In this document: piece by piece, positions 24,317 through 32,924 of the stretch
How the letters are laid out: each line of letters begins with the position of its first letter
Numbering within the stretch: the stretch's first letter is position 1
DNA from: Prochlorothrix hollandica PCC 9006 = CALU 1027
GTDB lineage: Bacteria > Cyanobacteriota > Cyanobacteriia > Prochlorotrichales > Prochlorotrichaceae
DNA: 44,109 nt
Direction of reading: 5' to 3'
Assembly: GCF_000332315.1 (NCBI RefSeq)
Contig: NZ_KB235936.1
Span: 315,519-359,627, forward strand
Notes under the pieces: generated by a model
The model's input: the letters and a program-made list of their open reading frames with translations, nothing else
Told to the model about the DNA's origin: nothing
Database searches by the model: none
Made by a program: the position numbers and the translations under genes

Positions 24317-25575
24317 GGCTCTCTGGGAATGAGGCCGTATAGTGTATAATAGGTTACGTCTTGAGTGAAGTCAGCTTATGTTCCTTTCTTTAAATCAAAT
24401 CATTAAGATTCCTGGCTGGGAAGTATGGAATACCAACATAGAGAGTGACCGTATTACCTTTTTGCTAAGGTATTTGAACGAGATAGAGGTTTGTCATTTT
24501 TGTGGCTCGAAACAGATTTCCGTCCATAAAATCCGCAAAGTATCAGTAAGAGACTTAGAGTTTTTAGACAAGAAAACCTTTTTAGAATTAGAGAGACACC
24601 AATACTACTGCAATGAGTGTCGTAAATATTTTACTGAATCGTCCAGCGACATCGACTTTCAACGCGGAATGACAGAAAGATACAAAAATAGAATCTTTGA
24701 GAAAATTAAAAATTCAACGATTACCCATGTTGCTCAAGAAGAAGGTTTAACTTACGATCAAGTAAAAGGTATTTTAGAATCAAAATTTAATGGAAGCAAC
24801 AATCTGAATTGCAATATCAATAAAATAAGTATAGATGAGTTCAGTCACCGTAAAGGTCAGGGAAACTTTGCGACAGTGATTTGTGATTTAGAAACAGCAA
24901 ATCTCATCGAAGTGATTGACTCTCACCAACAGGATAAAATCATCGAAATCCTTATGGAGTGGCCGTTAGAGGTAAGAGAGGCTATTACAGAGGTTAGTGT
25001 AGATATGTGGGGCGGATTTACAAAAGTCATCCAAACTGTGTTCCCAAATGCACGTATTGTATATGATCGTTTTCATGTCATGAAAATCTTGAATGAAGAA
25101 CTTAATAAAATACGAAAACAGTGTAATTCGGTGCTTAAAGATCTCAAAATAAAGCATATCCGTAGCCTTATTCTAAAAAACGGAACAGATCTTAATGACG
25201 AAGAAAAAAAGCTCCTAGAAATCATCCTGAAATCCTCTGAAAGGCTAAGCAATGCCTATCAGCTAAAGGAAGATTTTCGTCAAATCTATGAAACAGATCA
25301 AGAACCTGAAGTGGCTAAAGTTAAATTAGAAGAATGGTTAGCCAAAGCATCCAAATTTTATAGTCAAGTAATCACGACAATCAAAAATCATTTTGATGGA
25401 ATCTGTAATTACTTTTATAACCGTACAACTAGCGGTAAAATGGAGGGAATTAATAACAAAATAAAGGTTATCAAGCGTCAAGCTTATGGATTCACAAACT
25501 TTGATCATCTGAGAATGAGACTCCTCATAGCCTGTTCTCATTAGTTTTACTTATCAGCCTCATTCCCAGAGAGCC
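24317..25575 (+). mobile_element. ISL3-family-like insertion sequence in hsdS
   Basis: A 1259-bp IS with 19-bp terminal inverted repeats GGCTCTCTGGGAATGAGGC (24317-24335 and 25557-25575, identical). The 8-bp sequence GTTTTGAT is directly repeated on both sides (24309-24316 and 25576-25583). It carries one transposase gene. It is distinctly AT-rich compared with the rest of the window, a sign of recent arrival from a different genome. The insertion is in the opposite orientation to hsdS. Confidence 0.95.
24378..25544 (+). CDS. ISL3-family transposase
   Basis: The 388-residue product has an N-terminal zinc-binding region (C39-x2-C42 and C78-x2-C81), an HTH-like middle (ITHVAQEEGLTYDQVKGIL), and a DDE catalytic domain: Asp in SIDEFSHRKGQ (about 153), Asp in SVDMWGGF (about 208) and Glu in GKMEGINNKIK (about 355). 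The order of the zinc finger and the RKGQ block are typical of the ISL3 family. Only 42 bp separate its start from the left inverted repeat, and 12 bp its stop from the right one, so the element is compact and appears intact. Confidence 0.9.
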   Translation: MFLSLNQIIKIPGWEVWNTNIESDRITFLLRYLNEIEVCHFCGSKQISVHKIRKVSVRDLEFLDKKTFLELERHQYYCNECRKYFTESSSDIDFQRGMTERYKNRIFEKIKNSTITHVAQEEGLTYDQVKGILESKFNGSNNLNCNINKISIDEFSHRKGQGNFATVICDLETANLIEVIDSHQQDKIIEILMEWPLEVREAITEVSVDMWGGFTKVIQTVFPNARIVYDRFHVMKILNEELNKIRKQCNSVLKDLKIKHIRSLILKNGTDLNDEEKKLLEIILKSSERLSNAYQLKEDFRQIYETDQEPEVAKVKLEEWLAKASKFYSQVITTIKNHFDGICNYFYNRTTSGKMEGINNKIKVIKRQAYGFTNFDHLRMRLLIACSH

Positions 25576-26407
25576 GTTTTGATGCTAATTTGCTTATCTT
25601 GCTTTTTGTATTTGGCTTTAGCTGAAGATCATCTCCTACATCGAAGACTTGTATAAAAGGCATACCATTCAACTCGTCATACCACTCAGGCAATCCATAA
25701 GGCTGAGGAAAGCTACCCCTGCGAAATTTAGCTAACTGAATCAAGGTATTCACCTCCCAGTCGCCTGTGTTGCGGAATTGGGGGAAGCGGAGTTGGGGCA
25801 GGGTTTGGCCTTCGGCGGGGAAGAGTTGTTGCATTAGCCCCTTTTTGTGGGTTTTGAGGGCTTCGAGTTTTTGGGTTTCGGTGGTGATGCGATCGTCTAG
25901 GGAAGTCAGACAGTCCGCAATTTTTTGCTGCTCTGGATAAGAAGGTAAAAGAGTCTTCCAAGTACGGAGGGCATTCAAGTAAAGCCTTGTTCTTGTCCCA
26001 CCCTTTTTTTGTGCAAAAGCAAACTCCTTAAAACTTTCCCCCTCATTTAACAAATAAAGTAAGAAGTTTGAATCTAGATTTACGGTTGTAAAAACAGGAT
26101 ATTCCCTGCTTACAGCTATTTTTCCACCCGTTTTATTTATGTTGAATCTGAAAGTTCCATCATCACTCATATGCCTATAGACAAAATAGCCTTCTGGCAC
26201 AATACCATACTCTCCCTCGTTCTCCAATTCCCTGTTGTCATAATAGTCCTTCTGAAATTTTAAGCCAGTTCTCGTTGAGCTATAGATTGGCAGTTTAGTA
26301 TCAGCTAAAACCCTTTCAGAGTATCCCTGAAAAAAGGGATCAAGCTCCATATACTTCCACTTTCCCGCATCCCAAAACTCAGGAAACCGCAACTTCGGCA
26401 CCATCAT
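25547..26407 (-). pseudogene. hsdS: HsdS specificity subunit, N-terminal part (cut by IS)
   Basis: HsdS chooses the DNA sequence for a type I enzyme through two target-recognition domains separated by coiled coils. This part has TRD1 (about 1-150), the first coiled coil with IADCLTSLDDRITTETQKL and KTHKKGLMQQLFPAEG (about 160-200), and the start of TRD2 (LRFPQFRNTGDW onward). The genuine sequence ends at 25576-25584; the last nine codons (RLSGNEADK) come from the IS end. Joined with 23905-24308 it gives 411 residues, a normal HsdS length. Its ATG overlaps the stop of the DUF559 gene (ATGA). Confidence 0.85.
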
Positions 26408-26973
26408 ACCCCACCCCCTTGATTCCCCAAGTTCACCACCCCGTCAGGCTTCGCCTGCCACCCCTCCAAGGGAGGGGAATTACTCAAACCTCCACCATTC
26501 CCCTCCACTGGAGGGGTGCCCCGAAGGGGCGGGGTGGTATTCCCCTCCACTGGAGAGGTGCCCCGAAGGGGCGGGGTGGTTCCCTCTCCCTCAACCGCAG
26601 TAGTCAAAGCCGGATGACCTCGCAAAAAATCCATAACACCCGTTAAATTCCGTTTCACATCACCATCCCGTAGATGAATCACCGTTAAATCCAACCCTAT
26701 CAAAAAAGCGTCTCGCTCTGCATCATACTCAGCTTTGTCATCATGGCTACTGCCATCCACCTCAATCACCACCGCTTTCTCAGCGCAATAAAAATCAACA
26801 ATATAGTTACCGATGATCTTTTGGCGATCGAAATCTAACCCAAAAAACTGCTTTCTTTTGAGTTGATTCCAGAGCAAAACCTCAGCCAGATTCCCAGCAC
26901 GCCGCAATGCTCTCGCTCGTTCTTTGAGCGCTGGATTGTAAGGGAGGGACATATATTTTTTTGTATCACGCAT
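26404..26973 (-). CDS. DUF559 endonuclease-like protein with repeat-derived C-terminus
   Basis: From ATG 26973 the product is 189 residues. Residues 1-131 form a DUF559 domain: YNPALKERARALRRAGNLAEVLLWNQLK, then NYIVDFYCAEKAVVIEVDG (the D, E and following residues match the PD-(D/E)xK-like core), then a final helix. Residues 132-189 are encoded by the palindromic repeat cluster and read TTPPLRGTSPVEG and similar. The stop overlaps the hsdS ATG, so the repeat now couples the two genes. DUF559 genes are related to Vsr-type nucleases; their place in type I operons is not established. A longer frame reaching 27129 is repeat-derived. Confidence 0.75.
   Translation of the reverse strand: MRDTKKYMSLPYNPALKERARALRRAGNLAEVLLWNQLKRKQFFGLDFDRQKIIGNYIVDFYCAEKAVVIEVDGSSHDDKAEYDAERDAFLIGLDLTVIHLRDGDVKRNLTGVMDFLRGHPALTTAVEGEGTTPPLRGTSPVEGNTTPPLRGTPPVEGNGGGLSNSPPLEGWQAKPDGVVNLGNQGGGV
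26434..26580. repeat. palindromic repeat cluster forming the 3' end of the DUF559 gene
   Basis: ACCACCCCGTCAGGCTTCGC at the left edge and three CCCCTCCACTGGAGGGGTG-type palindromes with GCCCCGAAGGGGCGGGGTGG. Read on the minus strand it gives GWQAKPDGVVNL, matching GWQAKPDGVVHL in hsdM, in the same frame. Confidence 0.85.
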
Positions 26974-26997
26974 AGTAGTACCTAATTGAACTCTATG

Positions 26998-27223
26998 AAC
27001 CACCCCGTCAGGCTTGCGCCTGCCACCCCTCCGAGGGAGGGGAATTTTAAACCCTCTAATTCCCCTCCCCTGGAGGGGTGCCCGAAGGGGCGGGGTGGTC
27101 TTACTCATTTCTAAAATCTTCTGAACCACCCCGTCAGGCTTGCGCCTGCCACCCCTCCGAGGGAAGGGAATTTTAAACCCTCTAATTCCCCTCCCTTGGA
27201 GGGGTGCCCGAAGGGCGGGGTGG
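26998..27223. repeat. two direct copies of the palindromic repeat between hsdR and the DUF559 gene
   Basis: Two nearly identical copies (26998-27100 and 27124-27223), both starting AACCACCCCGTCAGGCTTGC and ending GGGCGGGGTGGTC, followed each time by TTACTCAT. The second TTACTCAT is the end of hsdR, which suggests the copy between the genes arose by duplication that included the hsdR terminus. Confidence 0.8.
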
Positions 27224-27225
27224 TC

Positions 27226-30093
27226 TTACTCATAGACCTTTAACCCCGAAATTTCTCGCCCCTGTGCCAGTTTCTTTAATAGCGGAATCAGATCCTCCAT
27301 CAGCGCTAACTCCGCCTTAGTACGAGCCTTCCAGCCCAACTCCATCGGCGCAAACAGATCACTCAAACCATCCCCATTAAAGACCATGCGGCGCAAAATC
27401 GTATTGACAAACGTTTGTAGGGCACCAGGTTCCAGCCCGTGCTTTGTAGCCATGGCCACCAGTTCCCGACCCTGCTTTTCCGCCTTAAAGCGCTCATAAC
27501 CCGCCCGAATCGCCGCCTCATCCAACTCCTGACCCAACTCCAGGGTATTGATATAGTCCGTAATATCCTCGCGATCGTCCATAAACTTCGCATCGGACAC
27601 AATCAAACCAATCAACTCATCGCGGCTCATGGTCTGCTTGCCCGGAGCTTGCTGAGCATAGCGAGTAATCAGCCCCATAATGTAGTCATAATCAATCACC
27701 GCCGATGCAAATAACACAAACTCAAAATCCAGTTGATCCACCTGGGGATCAATTTCTTTATCCTTATCCTGCTGCTCCTTCAAGCGTTGAGCCGTTTCCA
27801 GGTAAACCCCCTTAAAGCCCTGTAATTGCTCCTGGGGTAACAGTCCCTCGATCTCCGCCTTATCTTCCGCCGTTAAATCCGTATACTGATCCAGTTGAGT
27901 CTTGCAACGCTGCACCTCCTTAAACAAATTAATAAACTGACTCCGTGCCGTATCCCCCTTCAGATTGGGGACCGCTTCCGGCTTATTTTCCAGCCCCTGG
28001 GATTCCATAAATTTCCCTAGATTTTGCACGGCTGTGGCCAGCGTCCCAATCACCACCGGGGCTTTGTCCACCAACCAAATTTTCTTGGCTTGTTCCCTGG
28101 ACTGCCCAGAAAACAGGGCGATCGCCTCATCCACTGCATCCCCCTGCTGGCGGAAATCGACAATATTGCCATAGGGCTTCGTATCATTAAGGACGCGATT
28201 GGTGCGGGAAAATGCCTGAATTAACCCATGATATCTCAATTTTTTATCAACATAGAGGGTATTGAGGTATTTAGAATCGAAGCCCGTCAGTAACATATCC
28301 ACCACGATCGTAATATCAATTTTCTGGGTATAGGGTAAGTCACTGTTAGGATATTGCTGATCCTTAATTCGCTTTTGTACATCCTGATAGTAAAGGTCAA
28401 AATTGCTAACACTATGGTTAGTGCCATAATGGGCATTATAATCGGCAATAATGACCTCTAAAGCAGCCTTTTTTTGCTTTGGCTCCTGTCTATTATCAGC
28501 CTTTTCCTGGGGCAAATCTTCCTGCATTTGCTGAGAATCCCTGTTTCCTTCCGCAGGAGGCGAAAAGACACAGGCAATATTGAGAGGTACAAAATCCCCC
28601 CCTTGTTTTTGCTTCTTAGTCTGGATTTTTTTGAATAAATGATAATAGTCGATCGCATCATTAATGGACGCAGTGGCCAGCAGTGCATTAAACTTGCGCC
28701 CCGCAGTAGCATCATCATGCTTGGCTAAAATTGCTTCAATAACTGCTTTCTTGGCAAGAGCTTCCCCCGGTTGGGGTGGCTTTTGGCCCTTCGGTTTGTA
28801 ATAATCTACATGGAAGCGTAACACATTGCGATCTTCAATGGCGTGGGTGATGGTATAGGGGGGAAATTGCTGCTCAAAAATAGATTCAGTGGTTACATAG
28901 GAAGCCTCCTGGCCTTCGATCTGTTGGTATCGAGCATTGCACTCGAAGATGGGCGTGCCCGTGAAGCCAAAAAGTTGGGCATTGGGGAAAAATTCCTTAA
29001 TCGCTTGATGGTTCTCACCAAATTGCGATCGATGACATTCATCAAAAATAAAAACTATCCGTTGCTTGCGGAGGGGTTCCAGGCGTTTTTTATAGTTGCG
29101 CTTATGATTACCATCCAACGCAAGACCTAGCTTCTGAATCGTGGTCACAATGACTTTATCTGCATAGTCATCGGACAGCAGCCGCCTCACCAACGTTTCA
29201 GTATTGGTATTTTCCTCAACACAACTCTCCTGAAAGCGGTTGAACTCTTCCCGTGTTTGGCGATCGAGGTCTTTGCGATCGACCACAAACAAGCATTTAT
29301 CAATGTCAGGGTTATCCTTTAGCAAAGTGGATGCTTTGAAGGAGGTTAGGGTTTTACCGCTGCCCGTAGTATGCCAGATGTAGCCGTTGCCAATGCCACG
29401 GTGAATACATTCCACGATCGCCTTGACCGCATAAATTTGATAGGGGCGCATGATCATGATTTTTTGTTCACTTGCCACTAGCACCATATAGCGACTAATC
29501 ATCTCGCCTAGATCACACTTGGCAAGGAACCTGTCAGCAAAATCATTAAGATGGGTAATTTTCTGATTGTCAACATCTGCAAACTGATAAATTGGCAAAA
29601 ACCGCTCATCGACATTAAAACCAAAGTGGCGGTCATTGTTGTTGGCAAAATACCAAGTATCACTGCGGTTACTGACGATAAATAACTGAATAAAACAGAG
29701 CAAAGTCCTGCCGTAGCCATTGCCTGGATCATTTTTATAATCGACGATCTGCTGCATGGCACGACGCGGGCTGATGGTCAGGGTTTTTAGCTCGATCTGT
29801 ACCACAGGCACACCATTGATCAGCAAAATCACATCATAGCGATGGAAACTGCTGTCAGTATTGATACGAAGCTGGTTAACGACCTCAAAATTGTTTTTAC
29901 ACCACTGCTTGATATTAACCAAAGTATAAAAAAGTGGCGTACCATCATCCCGCTCAAAGCTATTGCGCTCCCGCAAATGTTGAGCATTGATAAAGATATC
30001 TGGATTAATAATCGACTCCAGCAGGCGAGAAAATTCGTTATCAGTTAGGCGAACACGGTTGAGTACCTCAAACTTTTCCCGAAAGTTTTGCTC
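27226..30093 (-). pseudogene. hsdR: HsdR type I restriction subunit, 5' end missing
   Basis: HsdR adds ATP-driven translocation and DNA cleavage to the type I complex; this one is of the EcoR124 (type IC) kind. The nuclease residues are present (RYDVILLINGVPVVQIELK, D and E-x-K), as are helicase motifs GSGKTLTS, FIFDECHRSQ, FTGTPIF and QAFSRTNR. The open frame runs back from the TTG at 29976 through 39 more codons (EQNFREKFEVLNRVRL and on) to 30093, where a TGA is formed across the junction with the element at 30095. By comparison with EcoR124 HsdR about 60-65 N-terminal residues are missing. No promoter or proper start is left, so it is probably not made at full function. Confidence 0.85.
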
Positions 30094-30173
30094 TCAGGGT
30101 AATCGCATCTAATTTAGTATAAATTGTACTTGACAAGAAGTAAGTGTTTGATGATGGGTCATTATCATCATTC

Positions 30174-30258
30174 GGGTTTCCGCTTAAAGCGGGACAAGAT
30201 TAACGGGACAGTGGGGCGCTCCGCGCCCCACTGTCCCGGCTTAAATTGATAGCCCATC
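30174..30258. repeat. dispersed hairpin repeat, copy 3 of 3
   Basis: The centre GGGACAGTGGGGCGC-tcc-GCGCCCCACTGTCCC is a perfect 15-bp stem. The flanks ATGATGGG (30151-30158) and CCCATCAT (30253-30260) extend the symmetry. It is the best preserved of three copies in the window. Confidence 0.85.
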
Positions 30259-30422
30259 ATTCATCTCTGCTCCTCCTCTGAAGGGGAACTCAGGGGTTCC
30301 GACTATTTTGCAGGGGGGGGAGTGAAGACTGACTTGGTCATTGGTAATCATGGATACAGAGCGAGTCCTAAAAAACGGGGTGAATGAGAGGTAGTTATAC
30401 TGATTAGAGTGGAGAAGACACT

Positions 30423-31658
30423 ATGGCCAAAGGTTTTGGACCCCGTACGCTGAACCCTCAGCAAGCTCGTGAAGCCAAGATTTTAAGCCGCAGTGTCCTC
30501 CAGTATTTTCAGAATTTGCCAGATCCCCGTGTAGAACGAACCCGGCACCACAGCTTAAGTACCATCATCACCATTGCCATATTGGCCGTACTAGCGGGAG
30601 CGGATGGATTTGTGGCTATAGAGCGCTATGGTCGAGCGAAGCAATCCTGGCTAGAGACCTTTTTAGACTTACCCCACGGAATTCCCTCTCACGATACCTT
30701 TGGGCGAGTGATTGGGGCACTAGACCCCCAAGCATTGGCAGCTAGTTTCCTGGACTGGGTAACGGGGGTCAGCGAGCGTTTAGGTCTAGACATGATTCAT
30801 ATTGATGGGAAAACAGCGAGAGGCTCTTATGACCGGGAAGGCAAACTGAAGGCGTTGCATAGTGTGAGTGCCTGGAGTAGTGACCATAGACTGGTGCTGG
30901 CTCAGCAACGGGTTGACTCTAAAAGCAACGAGATCACCGCTGTTCCCTTACTGCTTAAACTTCTAAACCTCAAGGGTGCGGTAGTGACCTTAGATGCCAT
31001 GGGGACTCAGACAGCGATTGCCCGTCAGATTAGGCAGGGTGGTGGGGACTATGTGTTGGCCCTCAAAGGCAATCAAGGCACCCTGAGTCGGGCGGTCGAG
31101 ACTTGGTTTAAGCAGACGGAGGTAGACGGTTGGGACGGCATCGACTATGACTATCACGAGACCCTCGAAGCAGCTCACCACCGCCTGGAAATCCGTCAAG
31201 TCTGGACACTGCCTGTGAGTGAATTACCCTCGTTGCCGCGCCAGTCGCAGTGGGTTGACTTAAACACGGTGGTGATGGTTCGCAGTACCCGCCACCTCTG
31301 GAACAAAATCACCACTGAGGTGCGCTTCTATATCAGTAGTTTACCGTCCAATGCCGCCCGCCATGACCAGGTGGTTCGCTCCCACTGGAGTGTGGAGAAT
31401 AGTCTCCACTGGGTGCTCGATGTTACTTTCAACGAAGATGCCAGTCGCATTCGCCAAGGCTATGGAGCTGAAAACTTTGGCCTGCTCCGACGACTCTGCG
31501 TTAGTTTACTCAATCGCGAACCGTCGAAGCTTAGTTTGAAGATGAAGCGTTATACAGCGGCCCTGGATAATGACTTTCTGCTCAAGATCCTGGCCGCTAG
31601 TGCCGTTGATGAGGTCTTACCCAAGGAGGGGGTGCTCTCGGAGAAAACCGACTACTAG
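30423..31658 (+). CDS. ISAs1-family transposase
   Basis: The 411-residue product is full length for the ISAs1/H-repeat family. The N-terminal part has LSRSVLQYFQNLPDPRVERTRHHSL. Catalytic residues: Asp in HIDGKTARGS (about 127), Asp in TLDAMGTQ (about 190) and Glu in SHWSVENSLHWVLD (about 325). It starts with ATG after GTGGAGAAG. Unlike the ISL3-type element nearby, its base composition matches the host, suggesting a longer residence. The gene is intact in frame and could still be active. Confidence 0.9.
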   Translation: MAKGFGPRTLNPQQAREAKILSRSVLQYFQNLPDPRVERTRHHSLSTIITIAILAVLAGADGFVAIERYGRAKQSWLETFLDLPHGIPSHDTFGRVIGALDPQALAASFLDWVTGVSERLGLDMIHIDGKTARGSYDREGKLKALHSVSAWSSDHRLVLAQQRVDSKSNEITAVPLLLKLLNLKGAVVTLDAMGTQTAIARQIRQGGGDYVLALKGNQGTLSRAVETWFKQTEVDGWDGIDYDYHETLEAAHHRLEIRQVWTLPVSELPSLPRQSQWVDLNTVVMVRSTRHLWNKITTEVRFYISSLPSNAARHDQVVRSHWSVENSLHWVLDVTFNEDASRIRQGYGAENFGLLRRLCVSLLNREPSKLSLKMKRYTAALDNDFLLKILAASAVDEVLPKEGVLSEKTDY

Positions 31659-31961
31659 TGACCTGAGGAGGACTTTGACCCTGCTCCCATTAAGAAGAGC
31701 TGAACCCAGAAGCTGGGTGCCCCCTAAACTTAGACCTTCTTCTGCGTCAGCCTGCTGAGTTTGTACCCCATGCTATCTGGGCACTCCATTAAGATGCCGT
31801 CACCCTCAATGACTACCCATGGAATACTTGCTTTTTATGGGATTAAGGCGAGACAGCTTGAACAGTAAGAATTTTAGCCTTGTAGAGCCAGTGTTGCGGC
31901 CATTCCTATCAGTTGAGGACTATCCCACGGTAACCGTTCAGATCCCCCCCGTCTGAACCCT

Positions 31962-32172
31962 ACATTCCGCAGGTTATTTTATGAGACTGACAATTTCTGC
32001 CAAAACTCTTTCTTCAAAGGGATTTCAGCGATTTTTAAAAAATTTTCTCTTATTTGAGACTCAGAATAGGACTTAGATATAGAGCCACTATTGAGAATGA
32101 TGTCAATAGTGATCGCTGAAACAACCTATCTTCGTGGAAATTATTTTTTGTGCTCAGAGACCTGCGGAATGT
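31962..32172. mobile_element. MITE-like unit, 13-bp terminal inverted repeats
   Basis: ACATTCCGCAGGT (31962-31974) and ACCTGCGGAATGT (32160-32172) are perfect inverted repeats bounding 211 bp of AT-rich, non-coding DNA. A second inner inverted pair TTTCAGCGAT and ATCGCTGAAA lies inside. There is no transposase and no clear target duplication. It sits between the transposase gene and the right terminal repeat of the larger element. Confidence 0.55.
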
Positions 32173-32410
32173 GTGCTGAACAGAAACTCAGGGGTCTTAG
32201 CTATTTTGCAGGGGGGAGAAAATGAATACTTACATCCCCTGTTGTGTTGTCACCCCTTTTTGTCAAGTACAATTTATACAAAATTAGATGCGATTACCCT
32301 GTGGGCTAATCTTAGTCTTGAGGTTGAGATCCGGGTAGTCCGTTAAGCTCAATTACTCAACATGAAAATCGATAAAGATCGTTCAATCTTTTCGCTAATC
32401 CTAGAAGCTG

Positions 32411-32493
32411 GCTAACACTGCGTTGGTGCGGACGGTATCGAGATTATCGGTGAGCGTTCGAGTTATCTGCCGCCTCACAACTAGACCGTTAGC
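32411..32493. other. attC-like palindrome (possible integron cassette site)
   Basis: GCTAAC (32411-32416) and GTTAGC (32488-32493) are perfect inverted arms. After spacers of 5-6 nt come a second pair, GTTGGTGCGG and CCGCCTCACAAC, largely complementary. This arm-spacer-arm layout resembles attC. A consensus GTTAGGC core occurs at 32974-32980, beyond the toxin-antitoxin pair. GTTAGCT departs from GTTRRRY by one base, and no integrase is present, so this is tentative. Confidence 0.35.
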
Positions 32494-32583
32494 TGGCTCC
32501 GCTCTTGGGTTGGCACTGTACAAGGGGCTACAATTGGATATAAATGCTAAACTTGACCCAAGAACATTAAGAGAGCGATCGCT

Positions 32584-32781
32584 GTGGCTTCTATTACCCT
32601 TGACCTTTCAGATACCCAATTCCAAAAGCTACAAGATTTAGCAGTAGCGCATGGGATTGAACTCGAAATTTTATTGAAGGCAAGCATCGAGGATTGGCTT
32701 AACTCTCAAAAGAGCGAGTTTGTTGATGCGGCCAATTATGTGCTGACAAAAAATGCTGAGTTGTATCAGCGGTTAGCATGA
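32584..32781 (+). CDS. antitoxin-like protein paired with Doc remnant
   Basis: The 65-residue product starts at GTG 32584 and reads [20 protein letters not shown], then [17 protein letters not shown] and [18 protein letters not shown]. Proteins like this precede Doc/Fic-type toxins in cyanobacteria. The stop overlaps the toxin start in an ATGA. It has a strand followed by helices, similar to ribbon-helix-helix antitoxins. With the toxin truncated it is likely an orphan. Confidence 0.65.
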   Translation: MASITLDLSDTQFQKLQDLAVAHGIELEILLKASIEDWLNSQKSEFVDAANYVLTKNAELYQRLA

Positions 32782-32924
32782 TGCGTTTCCTGACGTTAAT
32801 CGAGGTGCTAGAACTACATCGTAGAGTCATTGAGCAATCCGGTGGAGCATTCGGTATCCGAGATGTTGGGTTGTTGGAGTCAGCGATCGCTCAACCCCGA
32901 ATGACGTTTAATGCGGACTGTTGA
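32778..32924 (+). pseudogene. death-on-curing (Doc/Fic) toxin, truncated
   Basis: The 48-codon frame reads [20 protein letters not shown], then [20 protein letters not shown] and RMTFNADC. This is the N-terminal third of Doc-family toxins, which modify EF-Tu or other targets by Fic-type phosphotransfer. The catalytic HPFxDGNKR segment and everything after is missing. The break comes just after RMTF. Sequence beyond is unrelated and leads to a GTTAGGC site and a MITE copy. Confidence 0.75.

Larger units (their letters stand above)
30095..32301. mobile_element. 2207-bp transposable element with 42-bp terminal inverted repeats
   Basis: Positions 30095-30136 and 32260-32301 are inverted copies that match at 41 of 42 positions, starting CAGGGTAATCGCATCTAATT. 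The element contains an ISAs1-type transposase gene, a copy of the hairpin repeat (30174-30258), a 211-bp MITE-like unit (31962-32172) and a direct repeat of about 40 bp (30286-30325 and 32183-32226, core CTATTTTGCAGGGGGG). No target duplication is visible, since the flanks TTTTGCTCT and TGGGCTAAT differ. It appears to be a nested or composite element, inserted at, or recombined with loss of, the 5' end of hsdR. Confidence 0.8.

Noticed and set aside
27003-27129. N-terminal extension of the DUF559 gene up to 27129
   Set aside because: The first 52 residues are repeat-derived and do not belong to the domain; ATG 26973 is the natural start.
32134-32346. Frame across the right terminal repeat of the 2207-bp element
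   Set aside because: It runs through the terminal inverted repeat and unrelated flanking DNA and shows no family similarity.
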